The position numbers were made by a program, and so were the translations under genes. A model generated the notes under the pieces. It worked only from the letters and a program-made list of their open reading frames with translations. It made no database searches and had not been told where the DNA came from. Source: Robiginitalea marina (GTDB lineage Bacteria > Bacteroidota > Bacteroidia > Flavobacteriales > Flavobacteriaceae). From it: a stretch of DNA of 64,000 nt. Every line of letters starts with the position of its first letter. Positions within the stretch are counted from its first letter, which is position 1. The stretch covers positions 124,001-188,000 of the forward strand of contig NZ_JAMXIB010000006.1 in assembly GCF_024006985.1 (NCBI RefSeq), read 5' to 3'. Below are positions 1 to 8,451 of the stretch, one piece after another.

Positions 1-185
1 TGTGCCTGTTCGCGGGCCAGCATTTTGGAGAGGTAGCACTTCCCGTTGCACTGCATTTCGGGCACCTCCCGGTTTTCGCACAAGACCGTGGCGATATACT
101 CGTAATTCATCACGTACTCCGCCAGCGGCCAAAGGGGCCTGAGGGTCATCCAGAGGGCTAAGATGGCGAGGGCGAAGTTTTTCAC
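1..185 (-). CDS. Small membrane-anchored protein with clustered cysteines, partial
   Basis: This reading frame runs off the left edge of the window. It begins at a GTG at 183-185, with an in-frame stop just upstream. The visible 61 residues start with a hydrophobic stretch (about residues 3-20), followed by a cysteine motif of the form LCEN...MQCNGKCYLSK. Small proteins with this hydrophobic N-terminus and CENx(6-8)CNGKCxL motif are common in Flavobacteriia and usually unnamed. The spaced cysteines suggest metal binding or disulfides, but that is inference. It is divergent from the tetR-led operon. An ATG at codon 13 is a weaker alternative start. Confidence 0.55.
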   Translation of the reverse strand, partial: MKNFALAILALWMTLRPLWPLAEYVMNYEYIATVLCENREVPEMQCNGKCYLSKMLAREQA

Positions 186-336
186 AAGCCAAAATTAGGA
201 AGGTCGGCGTCGGGTGGATATGACAATTATCATATAAAGATGTTTTTGTCTTTTAAAAAGAGGGGGCTTCGCCAGGCACCGGCATGGCCTGCATGAAAAT
301 TCAAAACCTTTTTCCTCCGGGTGAAAATAAAAACAT

Positions 337-344
337 TATCTTTG
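337..344 (+). promoter_or_regulatory. Bacteroidetes-type -7 box (TATCTTTG) of the exporter operon
   Basis: TATCTTTG matches the Bacteroidetes TAnnTTTG -7 element exactly and lies 29 bases upstream of the tetR start. No convincing TTG -33 element was seen at the expected distance. Confidence 0.5.
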
Positions 345-373
345 TTAACCATTTGGTTAATCTATTTGGTTAA
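345..373 (+). promoter_or_regulatory. Probable TetR operator: palindrome plus extra half-site
   Basis: TTAACC-ATTT-GGTTAA (345-360) is a 6+6 inverted repeat immediately after the -7 box, so it would cover the transcription start. A second ATTTGGTTAA copy (364-373) runs into the tetR start codon. The position fits autorepression by the adjacent TetR protein; that is inference. Confidence 0.5.
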
Positions 374-975
374 TGAAGGACAAAGACACCGAAAAACGCA
401 TCTTGCAGGCGGCTATTTCCGTTTTCCAAAAAAAGGGCATGGCAGGGGCGCGCATGCAGGAAATCGCCGATGAGGCCAACATCAATAAGGCGATGTTGCA
501 TTATTACTTTCGCAGCAAACAGCAATTGTTCGAAGCGGTCTTCATGGGTGCCTTTGCGAAGCTGGCCCCCCAACTGAACCTCATCTTTGCCTCGGAGGAA
601 CCCCTTTTTGAAAAGATTGAGGCATTCGTGTCGGGCTATATCGATTTCATCATTGAAAACCCCTTTTTACCTAGTTTCATCATTCAGGAATTGAATAACA
701 ACCCCGAATTCGTCAACACGTTCCTCTCGCACCAGGGCAGGCCCAATCCTGTGCCGTTCCTGAAACAAATTGAAGGGGAGATCAGTGCGGGAACCATCAA
801 AAGGATCCATCCGAAACACTTGTTGATCGACCTGCTGTCGCTCTGTGCCTTTCCCTTTGTTGCAAAATCCATGCTCACGGTGCTGTTGGAGCTTCCCGAC
901 GGCGAATTTGACAGGCTTATGGAGGAACGAAAAACTATGATCTCCCAATTGATAATCGAAAACATCAAAGTATGA
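373..975 (+). CDS. TetR/AcrR-family transcriptional regulator
   Basis: A 200-aa TetR-family repressor. Residues 6-55 form the N-terminal helix-turn-helix (TEKRILQAAISVFQKKG, then IADEANINKAMLHYYFRSK with the family's YYFxSK end). The rest is a helical ligand-binding domain. It is the first gene of an operon with TolC, HlyD and ABC-2 exporter parts, and its stop codon overlaps the tolC start in ATGA. By arrangement it resembles E. coli CecR (YbiH), which controls ybhGFSR. It probably represses its own operon through the dyad at 345-373. The inducer is unknown. Confidence 0.9.
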   Translation: MKDKDTEKRILQAAISVFQKKGMAGARMQEIADEANINKAMLHYYFRSKQQLFEAVFMGAFAKLAPQLNLIFASEEPLFEKIEAFVSGYIDFIIENPFLPSFIIQELNNNPEFVNTFLSHQGRPNPVPFLKQIEGEISAGTIKRIHPKHLLIDLLSLCAFPFVAKSMLTVLLELPDGEFDRLMEERKTMISQLIIENIKV

Positions 976-2276
976 GGGCCTTACGAAAACCAATACGATC
1001 CTTCCGGAGTATCGCCGGAGCCGGGTTCCTGCTGATGCTCCCCATCCCGCTGGCGGCCCAATCTTCCCTGACCCTGGACCAATGTTTTGAACAGGTCGCC
1101 GTGCAATATCCGCTCGCTGGGAATACGACCCTTTACGAAGATCAATTGGCGCTCGATCTCGAGGCGCTCGATAAAGACCGGCTGCCAAAACTGGACCTCA
1201 ACGCCCAGGCCACGTATCAGTCTGAGGTGACCCGGGTGCCCCTGGCCATTCCCAATGTTTCCATCGAGCCCCCAAACAAGGACCAGTACCGCGCTTCCCT
1301 CGAGGTGAACCAGTTGCTATATGACGGCGGACGTATCAGTGCATCGAAAAAACTAAGCGCAGCGGCCACCCGGGTGAACCAGCAAGAGGTCGCGGTAACC
1401 CTGTATACGCTTAAAACCCAGGTGACAGAACTCTACCTGTCTGCCTTGCTGTTACAGGAAAGGAAAAAATTGTTGGAGTCCAAGCAAACGCAACTCGAAT
1501 CCCAACTGGAAGAGGTCAGGGCCGGGGTGCGCTTCGGCGCCTTGCTTCCGGCTTCTGCAGATGCCCTCGAAGTGGAACTCCTGAAGGTCCAGCAGCAGTT
1601 TTCGGATCTGGATTTTTCCCGTACAGGCGTATTGGACCGGCTTTCGCTCCTGATCGGCACGGCCTTGCCCGAAGACGTGGCGCTCCAGCGTCCGGAGGTC
1701 TTTTTTACGCCCGCTCAGGAATTGAGCCGGCCCGAACTGGCCCTGTTCGAGCTGCAAAAGGATAAAATCGACCGCTCCACGGAAGTGCTCACGAAGTCGA
1801 ATTTGCCCAAAATAAACGCGTTTGCACAGGGAGGTTACGGAAACCCCGGCCTGAATATGCTCGACAATTCCTTCAACACCTTCTTTATCACCGGGCTGCG
1901 GGTACAATGGAACCTGTTTGACTGGAACAAAACCCAAAAAGAAGAACAATCGCAGCAGCTGAATAAGGAATTCATCGAAGCAGAAAAAGAAACCTTTGAC
2001 CTGCAAACCCGGATGGTACTGGCCGATCTTCAGTCGGAAATCGACAAACTTCGACAAGCCCTCATCCTGGATGGGGAAATCATCGCGCTGCAGGAGAAAA
2101 TCGTGCACAGCGCGGCGTCCCAATTGAAGAATGGCGTCATAACTTCCTCGGCGTATATCGTGGAATTCACCAACCTGTACGAAGCCAGGAACCACCAAAC
2201 CTTGCGCCAGTTGCAGTTGTTGCAGAAACAGATCCACTACCAGCTCGCTGAGGGATCCTATTCAAAATCGTTCTAA
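972..2276 (+). CDS. TolC-family outer-membrane efflux protein
   Basis: A 434-aa outer-membrane channel component of a tripartite exporter. A Sec signal peptide ends near SIAGAGFLLMLPIPLAAQ, followed by the family opening LTLDQCFEQ. Long coiled-coil segments rich in Gln, Leu and Glu (about residues 115-220 and 320-425) fit the alpha-helical tunnel, and sequences such as LRVQWNLFDWNKT fit the second structural repeat. It starts inside the tetR stop codon (ATGA), and the HlyD gene follows 24 bases downstream. It would supply the exit duct for the downstream ABC transporter. Confidence 0.88.
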   Translation: MRALRKPIRSFRSIAGAGFLLMLPIPLAAQSSLTLDQCFEQVAVQYPLAGNTTLYEDQLALDLEALDKDRLPKLDLNAQATYQSEVTRVPLAIPNVSIEPPNKDQYRASLEVNQLLYDGGRISASKKLSAAATRVNQQEVAVTLYTLKTQVTELYLSALLLQERKKLLESKQTQLESQLEEVRAGVRFGALLPASADALEVELLKVQQQFSDLDFSRTGVLDRLSLLIGTALPEDVALQRPEVFFTPAQELSRPELALFELQKDKIDRSTEVLTKSNLPKINAFAQGGYGNPGLNMLDNSFNTFFITGLRVQWNLFDWNKTQKEEQSQQLNKEFIEAEKETFDLQTRMVLADLQSEIDKLRQALILDGEIIALQEKIVHSAASQLKNGVITSSAYIVEFTNLYEARNHQTLRQLQLLQKQIHYQLAEGSYSKSF

Positions 2277-2300
2277 AGCTATCCTATTATTTTAAATCCC

Positions 2301-3212
2301 ATGAAAAACACAGGCATCGTTCTACTACTCTTCTCCCTGGCCGCTTCCCTTTCCTGTTCCAGCAATGCAGACAGGGCCGATGGGTACGGGAATTTTGAGG
2401 CTACCGAGATTACAGTTTCGGCGGAAGCCCACGGAAAAATACTGTTTTTTAACGCGGAGGAAGGCCAGGTGCTGGGCGCGAATGACGTGGTGGGGGTAAT
2501 CGACACCCTTCAATTGTCGCTCCGGCGCGACCAGCTGGAAGCGATCAAAAACACGGTGAGTTCCAAATCGCGCAACGTACTCTCCCAGCGGGAAGTGCTC
2601 CTGGAAAAGTTAAAGGTGGCCCAAAACGATCAACAGCGGATTACCAACCTGATCCGCGAAAACGCCGCCACTGGGAAACAACTGGACGACATCAATGGCC
2701 AGCTCGAGGTATTAAAACAGCAGATTCGAAGTGTGGAGACCCAGAATGCCCCGATTATAAACGAGGTCAAGGGCATCGAGGCGCAAATACGCCAGCTGGA
2801 CGACCAGATCGACAAAAGCGTCATCAGAAACCCCATAGCGGGAACCGTGCTTGCCAAATTTACCGAACCCCATGAAATTACGGCCTTTGGCAAGCCGTTG
2901 TACAAAATTGCCGACCTGAGTACCATGGAACTCCGCATCTATATCAGTGAAACCCAGCTGGCTTCCATCGCAGTCGGGCAACAGGTTTCCGTGAAAATTG
3001 ACGATGGGGAAGGGCAAAAAAGCTTTCCGGGTCTTATTTCATGGATTTCCGATACGGCCGAGTTCACCCCAAAGATCATCCAGACCCGGGATGAACGCGT
3101 GAATCTGGTTTACGCGGTTAAGGTCAGGGTCGTCAACGACGGGAGCCTGAAAATCGGAATGCCGGGGGAGATGTGGATCCGGGACGCCCGGGCGGGCACT
3201 AATTCCAAATAA
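2301..3212 (+). CDS. HlyD-family periplasmic adaptor lipoprotein (YbhG-like)
   Basis: A 303-aa membrane-fusion protein. The signal sequence ends in a lipobox (LAASLSC, Cys19), so it is probably lipid-anchored. The split lipoyl/barrel-sandwich halves are visible at about residues 34-65 (GKILFFNAEEGQVLGANDVV) and 175-200 (IRNPIAGTVLAKFTEPHE), flanking an alpha-helical hairpin rich in Gln and Lys. A beta-barrel domain follows (LRIYISETQLASIAVGQQV). It links the TolC channel to the ABC-2 permeases encoded next; gene order matches the adaptor of YbhGFSR-type exporters. Confidence 0.87.
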   Translation: MKNTGIVLLLFSLAASLSCSSNADRADGYGNFEATEITVSAEAHGKILFFNAEEGQVLGANDVVGVIDTLQLSLRRDQLEAIKNTVSSKSRNVLSQREVLLEKLKVAQNDQQRITNLIRENAATGKQLDDINGQLEVLKQQIRSVETQNAPIINEVKGIEAQIRQLDDQIDKSVIRNPIAGTVLAKFTEPHEITAFGKPLYKIADLSTMELRIYISETQLASIAVGQQVSVKIDDGEGQKSFPGLISWISDTAEFTPKIIQTRDERVNLVYAVKVRVVNDGSLKIGMPGEMWIRDARAGTNSK

Positions 3213-3215
3213 GCC

Positions 3216-3605
3216 ATGAAAACTGCTAAAATCATCGCAACCCTCCTGGCCGGGGGACTGGGCATCCTGGCCATCCTGGCCGGCTCAACGGTCCTGTTGG
3301 GCCTGCGGGAAGTGGATTATCCCGTGATCAGGGCCCTGGTCGCGTACAACGTTATTGCCGGGGTGCTTTCCCTGGTGACCGCCGTGCTGATCTGGAAGCG
3401 CCCGGGGTTGGCCCGGGGCCTCGCCGGCCTGATCCTCGCCCTACATGCCGCGGTACTGGGTGCTCTGTATTTTTTCAACGACACCGCCGCGGACGAAAGC
3501 ATCGGGGCCATGATTTTCCGGGTGGCGGCCTGGTCCCTGATTTTGGTGTTGCTGCTCCAGGGGCCCTCCGGGAAACAGGCAGGGAAACGAATTGAGAAAC
3601 CATGA
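3216..3605 (+). CDS. Small four-helix membrane protein of the exporter operon
   Basis: A 129-aa protein with about four hydrophobic segments (residues 5-28, 40-60, 66-85, 98-115) and a basic tail. I recognise no family. It sits between the HlyD adaptor (3 bases after it) and the first ATPase, which it overlaps by 4 bases, so it is clearly cotranscribed. The E. coli YbhGFSR system has no obvious counterpart. It may be an accessory or lineage-specific subunit; this is inference from position only. Confidence 0.75.
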   Translation: MKTAKIIATLLAGGLGILAILAGSTVLLGLREVDYPVIRALVAYNVIAGVLSLVTAVLIWKRPGLARGLAGLILALHAAVLGALYFFNDTAADESIGAMIFRVAAWSLILVLLLQGPSGKQAGKRIEKP

Positions 3606-4507
3606 GCATTCAGGTACACGAAATTTACAAATCCTATGGCCAGGTGAATGCCCTGGACAACATTTCTTTCGAGGTCAAGTCGGGAGAGCTGTTCGGGCTG
3701 ATTGGCCCGGATGGGGCGGGAAAGACCACCTTGTTTCGAATCCTGACCACATTGTTACTGCCCGACAGGGGAAATGCCCGGGTGGCCGGGTACGATGTGG
3801 TACGCGACCTTAATGCAATCAGGCGCCATGTCGGCTACATGCCGGGGAGGTTTTCCCTCTACCAGGACCTTACCGTGGAAGAAAACCTGGAGTTCTTTGC
3901 GACCATTTTTGGGACCACTATCGCCGAAAATTACGACTTGATAAAAGACATCTATGTGCAAATTGAACCCTTCAAGGACCGCAGGGCAGGCAAGTTATCG
4001 GGGGGGATGAAACAGAAACTGGCCCTTTCCTGCGCCCTGATCCACCGGCCGAAAGTGTTGTTCCTGGATGAGCCCACCACCGGGGTAGACCCGGTTTCAC
4101 GCAAGGAATTCTGGGAAATGCTGAAACGGCTGCAGGAAAAGGACATAACTATACTGGTATCTACCCCATATATGGATGAGGCGGCCCTGTGTGACCAGAT
4201 CGCACTGATGCAGGATGGGAAAATCCTGGAAATCGATACCCCGGAAGCGATCGTCAGGCATTATCCCAAACCCATTTACAAAGTAGGGGCACACGACATG
4301 TACCTGCTCATCGAAACCCTGAAAGCCTATCCCCACAGGCATAGTGTTTATCCGTTCGGGGAATACGTGCACTACACCGATACCCGCATGGATTTTGACT
4401 CCGGGGAATTACAAACCTTCCTGGAAGCCCATAACCTTTCCGAAATCCACATCGAGGAAACAGCACCCACTATTGAGGACACCTTTATGGAACTGGCAAA
4501 ACCATGA
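3602..4507 (+). CDS. ABC-2 exporter ATPase, half 1 (H-loop His replaced by Pro)
   Basis: A 301-aa nucleotide-binding subunit. Walker A is GPDGAGKTT (residues 37-45), the signature is LSGGMKQK, and Walker B is VLFLDEPTTGVDP. The switch (H-loop) reads VSTPYMDEA, with proline where histidine normally stands. After the ATPase core there is a C-terminal extension of about 70 residues. It overlaps the next ATPase gene by 4 bases. Together the two genes correspond to the two fused halves of E. coli YbhF. Its intact signature would complete the ATP site of the partner ATPase. Confidence 0.9.
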   Translation: MSIQVHEIYKSYGQVNALDNISFEVKSGELFGLIGPDGAGKTTLFRILTTLLLPDRGNARVAGYDVVRDLNAIRRHVGYMPGRFSLYQDLTVEENLEFFATIFGTTIAENYDLIKDIYVQIEPFKDRRAGKLSGGMKQKLALSCALIHRPKVLFLDEPTTGVDPVSRKEFWEMLKRLQEKDITILVSTPYMDEAALCDQIALMQDGKILEIDTPEAIVRHYPKPIYKVGAHDMYLLIETLKAYPHRHSVYPFGEYVHYTDTRMDFDSGELQTFLEAHNLSEIHIEETAPTIEDTFMELAKP

Positions 4508-5232
4508 AAAACGAAAACGCCATAACAGTTTCGGAACTGACGAAAACCTTTGGGACGTTCACTGCGGTAAACGCGATCAGCTTTGAGGTGAAAAAAGGGG
4601 AGATTTTTGGTTTTTTGGGGGCCAACGGAGCCGGGAAGACTACCGCCATGAAAATGCTCATCGGCATCCTGAAACCCAGTTCCGGGCAGGCTACGGTTGC
4701 GGGTTTCGATGTCCACACCGAGTCGGAAGCGATAAAGCGAAACATAGGCTATATGAGCCAGAAGTTCGCCCTGTACGACGACCTGACGGTCAGGGAAAAC
4801 ATTACCTTCTTTGGGGGCATCTACGGATTGTCCCGAAAACGGATACAGGAAAAATCCAAACAGTTGATCGAAGACCTGGGCCTGGGCGCCGTGGGAAAAT
4901 CGCTGGTGGGCTCCCTGCCTTTGGGATGGAAGCAAAAACTGGCGTTTTCCGTGGCCATGCTCCACGATCCGCAAATCGTGTTTTTGGATGAACCCACGGG
5001 AGGGGTGGACCCCATCACCCGGAGGCAGTTCTGGGAAATGATCTACAAAGCTGCGCATGCCGGTACCACCCTGTTCGTGACTACCCATTATATGGATGAA
5101 GCCGAGTATTGCAACCGGGTCTCCATCATGGTAAACGGGAAAATTGAAGCCCTTGACACCCCGAAAAACCTGAAACAACACTTTGAGGCCGCCACCATGA
5201 ATGACGTGTTCTTGAAACTGGCCAGGGGATAA
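4504..5232 (+). CDS. ABC-2 exporter ATPase, half 2 (degenerate signature)
   Basis: A 242-aa nucleotide-binding subunit. Walker A is GANGAGKTT, Walker B is IVFLDEPTGGVDP, and the H-loop is canonical (VTTHYMDEA). The signature is degenerate: SLPLGWKQK instead of LSGGQ. This is complementary to the preceding ATPase, which has a canonical signature but lost its H-loop His. A heterodimer would therefore have one consensus and one degenerate ATP site. It sits between the first ATPase (4-base overlap) and the permeases. Confidence 0.9.
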   Translation: MKNENAITVSELTKTFGTFTAVNAISFEVKKGEIFGFLGANGAGKTTAMKMLIGILKPSSGQATVAGFDVHTESEAIKRNIGYMSQKFALYDDLTVRENITFFGGIYGLSRKRIQEKSKQLIEDLGLGAVGKSLVGSLPLGWKQKLAFSVAMLHDPQIVFLDEPTGGVDPITRRQFWEMIYKAAHAGTTLFVTTHYMDEAEYCNRVSIMVNGKIEALDTPKNLKQHFEAATMNDVFLKLARG

Positions 5233-5245
5233 TGTATTCACGCCT

Positions 5246-6352
5246 ATGAAACGTTTTACCGGTTTCGTTCTAAAGGAATTCCGCCATATCTTCAGGGACA
5301 GGCGCTCCCTGTTTATCCTCTTCGGGATGCCGGTGGCCCAGATCATGCTGTTTGGCTTTGCCATCACCAATGAAATCAACAATGTGGACCTGGCCATTCT
5401 GGACCGTTCCAAAGATGATACCACCAAAGAGATCATTAATAAAATAGCTGCTTCGGAATACTTCAGTATCGAGCAATTCCTCGATAGCGAGTCTGAAATT
5501 GCCCCGGTTTTCCGGAAAGGAAAGGTGAAGGCTGTCCTGTATTTTGAACCGGATTTTGGTAAAAAACTGATTCAACCCGGACGGGCCAAAATACAGGTGG
5601 TCACAGATGCCACGGATCCCAACGTGGCCAGTACGGTCAGCAACTACATCGCCTCCATCCTGCAATCCTACCAACAGGAAACCCGTCGGGTGGTAGAGCC
5701 CGAATACCAGGTCGTATCCGAGGTCAGGATGTTGTATAACCCGGAATTGAAAAGCGTTTACATGTTTGTCCCGGGGGTAATGACCGTGATCCTGATGCTC
5801 GTCTCGGCGATGATGACCAGTATTTCCATCACCCGGGAAAAAGAACAGGGCACCATGGAAATCCTGTTGGTTTCCCCCTTAAAACCCTTGCAGGTCATCC
5901 TTGGGAAGGTTTTTCCGTATGTCTTTTTGTCCATCACCAACGCGGTGGTCATTGTGGTCCTCAGCATTTTTGTGTTTGGTGTGCCGGTAAACGGAAGCCT
6001 GTTCCTGTTAGCGCTGGAGAGCATTTTATTCATCGTCACATCCCTGGCCCTCGGGATCCTGATTTCGACCATTTCGGCCACCCAGCAAACGGCCATGATG
6101 GTCTCGCTGATGGGCCTGATGTTGCCCGTTATCCTGTTGTCCGGTTTTATTTTTCCCATTTCAAGCATGCCCCTTCCCCTGCAGCTGATCAGCCATATCG
6201 TCCCCGCCAAATGGTTCATCGTAATCGTGAAAGGCATCATGCTCAAGGGGGTCGGGTTCGCCTATTTGTGGAAAGAAACCCTGATCCTGGCCGGAATGAC
6301 CTTGTTTTTTATCGGGTTAAGCGCGAAGAAATATAAAATACGACTGGAATAA
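5246..6352 (+). CDS. ABC-2 type permease (YbhS-like)
   Basis: A 368-aa ABC-2 permease. It has one N-terminal membrane helix (about residues 22-42), a large periplasmic domain to about residue 165, then five hydrophobic segments. The family's cytoplasmic coupling motif ITREKEQGTMEILLVSPLK follows the second helix. The last helices include SGFIFPISSMPLPLQ, typical of the DrrB/YbhS/YhhJ group. It starts 13 bases after the second ATPase and is followed 1 base later by a paralogous permease, so the pair probably forms a heterodimeric channel. Confidence 0.9.
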   Translation: MKRFTGFVLKEFRHIFRDRRSLFILFGMPVAQIMLFGFAITNEINNVDLAILDRSKDDTTKEIINKIAASEYFSIEQFLDSESEIAPVFRKGKVKAVLYFEPDFGKKLIQPGRAKIQVVTDATDPNVASTVSNYIASILQSYQQETRRVVEPEYQVVSEVRMLYNPELKSVYMFVPGVMTVILMLVSAMMTSISITREKEQGTMEILLVSPLKPLQVILGKVFPYVFLSITNAVVIVVLSIFVFGVPVNGSLFLLALESILFIVTSLALGILISTISATQQTAMMVSLMGLMLPVILLSGFIFPISSMPLPLQLISHIVPAKWFIVIVKGIMLKGVGFAYLWKETLILAGMTLFFIGLSAKKYKIRLE

Positions 6353-6353
6353 C

Positions 6354-7463
6354 ATGAGGGTTATCTTCTATATCATCTCCAAGGAGTTCAGGCAAATCTT
6401 CAGAAACAAAGGGATGCTCCCCATCATTTTTGTGCTGCCACTGCTGCAATTGGTCATCCTGTCCAATGCCGCCACTTACGAAATAAAAAATATTGCCTTT
6501 GGTTATGTCGACCACGACAGGACGACCGCCTCCCGGGGGTTGGTGGAACGCTTCAGCGCATCCCCTTATTTTGAGGTTTTATTCGCCTTCCCCAACGCAG
6601 CCCAGGGGAACACCGCCATGTTACAGGGAGAAGTGGATGTGCTACTGGAAATACCCGACGGTTTTGAAAAGGAGCTGACTATGCGCAGACAAGGCTCCCT
6701 TGGGGTGGGCATCAATGCGATCGACGGGGCCGCAGCCGGGGTGGAAAGCGTGTACATCAACCAAATCGTGCAAGCCTATAATAAGGACCTGGCGGTGGAG
6801 GTAAGGGTTCCGCCAGGCACTGCCCGCATCGAGAACATCCCCTTATTTTGGTATAACCAGACGTTAAACTACAAAACCTTCATGGTCCCGGGGATTTTAG
6901 TACTCCTGGTAACCATGATTACGCTTTTCCTTTCGGGCATGAATATCGTCCGTGAAAAGGAAATCGGCACCCTGGAACAAATCAACGTTACCCCAATCAG
7001 GAAAATCCATTTTATCATTGGAAAACTCCTTCCCTTCTGGATCATTGGCATGGGGCTGCTGACCATAGGGCTGATTCTGGCCCGGCTGATCTTCAACGTA
7101 CCCATGCTGGGGAGTTTGCTTTTGTTGTATGGCTACACCTCCATTTACCTCCTGGTCATCCTTGGAATGGGCCTGTTCATTTCCAACTTTACCGATACCC
7201 AGCAGCAAGCCATGTTTATAGCCTGGTTTTTTGTGGTGATCTTTATCCTGATGAGCGGCCTGTTTACCCCGATAGAAAGTATGCCGGAGTGGGCCCGGGT
7301 GCTTACCGAGCTGAACCCGGTGAAATACTTTGTTGAAATCATGAGGATGGTCATGTTAAAGGGGTCTGATTTTTCAGATGTCCTCCTCCCCATGCTCAAA
7401 ACCTTTCTCTATGCAGTACTGATGAATGTTATGGCGGTATGGAGCTACAGAAAAACAACCTAG
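6354..7463 (+). CDS. ABC-2 type permease (YbhR-like), last gene of exporter operon
   Basis: A 369-aa paralog of the preceding permease with the same plan: an N-terminal helix, a periplasmic domain (about residues 45-165), then a membrane domain with the coupling motif IVREKEIGTLEQINVTPIR and the late segment SGLFTPIESMPEWARV. It begins one base after the previous stop. It is the last gene of the operon and converges on ric. No substrate can be deduced; related systems export cationic drugs, dyes or antibiotics. Confidence 0.9.
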   Translation: MRVIFYIISKEFRQIFRNKGMLPIIFVLPLLQLVILSNAATYEIKNIAFGYVDHDRTTASRGLVERFSASPYFEVLFAFPNAAQGNTAMLQGEVDVLLEIPDGFEKELTMRRQGSLGVGINAIDGAAAGVESVYINQIVQAYNKDLAVEVRVPPGTARIENIPLFWYNQTLNYKTFMVPGILVLLVTMITLFLSGMNIVREKEIGTLEQINVTPIRKIHFIIGKLLPFWIIGMGLLTIGLILARLIFNVPMLGSLLLLYGYTSIYLLVILGMGLFISNFTDTQQQAMFIAWFFVVIFILMSGLFTPIESMPEWARVLTELNPVKYFVEIMRMVMLKGSDFSDVLLPMLKTFLYAVLMNVMAVWSYRKTT

Positions 7464-7524
7464 TTTTTCCATGGACCCAGTACAGTCCGACTGACCGGAA
7501 TGCCTTAAATATCGGATATAATGA

Positions 7525-7574
7525 AACACCCCCGTCGGTCGGGCCCGCAAACCGGCCCTTCCAAAAGGGGTGTT
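7525..7574. terminator. Weak stem-loop between convergent genes
   Basis: AACACCCC (7525-7532) pairs with GGGGTGTT (7567-7574) around a GC-rich loop that can itself fold. There is no strong U-tract. The position, between the ends of the exporter operon and ric, suits a shared terminator. Confidence 0.3.
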
Positions 7575-7592
7575 CCTGGCAACGTCGTTTGG

Positions 7593-8315
7593 TCAGGAGA
7601 GCGTCTCCTCCAGTTCCACCGCCCCCGGAAAGAGGATATTGTTCTCCAGGTGGATGTGTTGGTGCAGGTCTCCTTCAAATTCAGCCAACATGGAAAAAGT
7701 GACCCTGTAGGTGGTACATCCGTCTTCTGGAGGGGTATACCCGTTACTCAACGCACGGATTTCTTCAAAGCGGGTCCCTTCGGTTTCATGCTCCTCCATC
7801 ATCACCCGAATGGGGTTGCCGACCGTTCCGAATGGTGCCGCGGGCGGGGGTGTCCCCTCCTTTGAGGCCTTAACCATTTTCCGGATGATCGGGAACAATA
7901 GCAACTCCTCCTTTTTCATGTGCATGGTAAGTTCGCCCGCAGAGGCGTTAAAGGCCCCGGTAATTTCAAACAATTCGGGGTGTCTCTGGCCATGGACGTT
8001 GCAGAGTTTTTCTAAAAAAGCCTTCAGCACAGGGATCTTCTCTTCCACATACCGGTGGTGTTTCTTTTCGATATGGTCTGCCAGTACATCGAGCGACCAG
8101 GACTTGAAATCCGGGATGCCTTCAGCCTGCCCGGCCACCACCCTTTCGAGCTCGGACAGGATCTGGTCCGTATCCAGGGCCTTCCTGGAGGCGACTTCGG
8201 AGAGGCTGTGATGGCCTTTGCAACAAAAATCAATGTTGTGTTGTTTAAAAACCTGGGCCGTTCGGAAGTCTTCAGTGACAATCTGGCCAATGGGTTTATC
8301 GAGTAGGTGTTTCAT
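7593..8315 (-). CDS. ric: Iron-sulfur cluster repair di-iron protein (RIC/ScdA/YtfE)
   Basis: A 240-aa protein. The N-terminal ScdA domain (MKHLLDKPIGQIVTEDFRTA...NIDFCCKGHHSL) carries the paired cysteines. It is followed by a hemerythrin-like domain with iron-ligand histidines and glutamates in HHRYVEEKIP, HMKKEELLLFP, MMEEHETEG and HQHIHLENNILFP. The family repairs Fe-S clusters damaged by NO or oxidants. The frame is open 7 codons further upstream, but the -7 box at 8334-8341 overlaps that extension, so I start at the ATG at 8313-8315. It is divergent from the NO reductase gene, which fits a joint NO response. Confidence 0.92.
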   Translation of the reverse strand: MKHLLDKPIGQIVTEDFRTAQVFKQHNIDFCCKGHHSLSEVASRKALDTDQILSELERVVAGQAEGIPDFKSWSLDVLADHIEKKHHRYVEEKIPVLKAFLEKLCNVHGQRHPELFEITGAFNASAGELTMHMKKEELLLFPIIRKMVKASKEGTPPPAAPFGTVGNPIRVMMEEHETEGTRFEEIRALSNGYTPPEDGCTTYRVTFSMLAEFEGDLHQHIHLENNILFPGAVELEETLS

Positions 8316-8330
8316 GATTTTGAATTTATA

Positions 8331-8399
8331 GGTCAAAAGTAATAAAATATTATTTGATCTATTAATCCTTTGTTAAGTAAAAATGTATTTATTTTGACC
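8331..8399. promoter_or_regulatory. Divergent ric/norZ promoter region with mirrored elements
   Basis: GGTCAAAA (8331-8338) and TTTTGACC (8392-8399) mirror each other across an AT-rich core; extended to 14 bases the arms match at 12. On the minus strand the left arm contains a perfect -7 box, TACTTTTG (8334-8341), placed just upstream of ric. The right arm could serve norZ but fits the -7 consensus less well. A lone TTGAT half-site lies at 8354-8358. Confidence 0.5.
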
Positions 8400-8451
8400 C
8401 CAACCCCGGGTTTATACCGGGTAACCTGCTGAGGCCTTAACCTTTACCCCT

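Noticed and set aside
8354-8367. FNR-type box in the ric/norZ intergenic region
   Set aside because: TTGAT is present, but the second half (TAATC) does not match ATCAA at any position.
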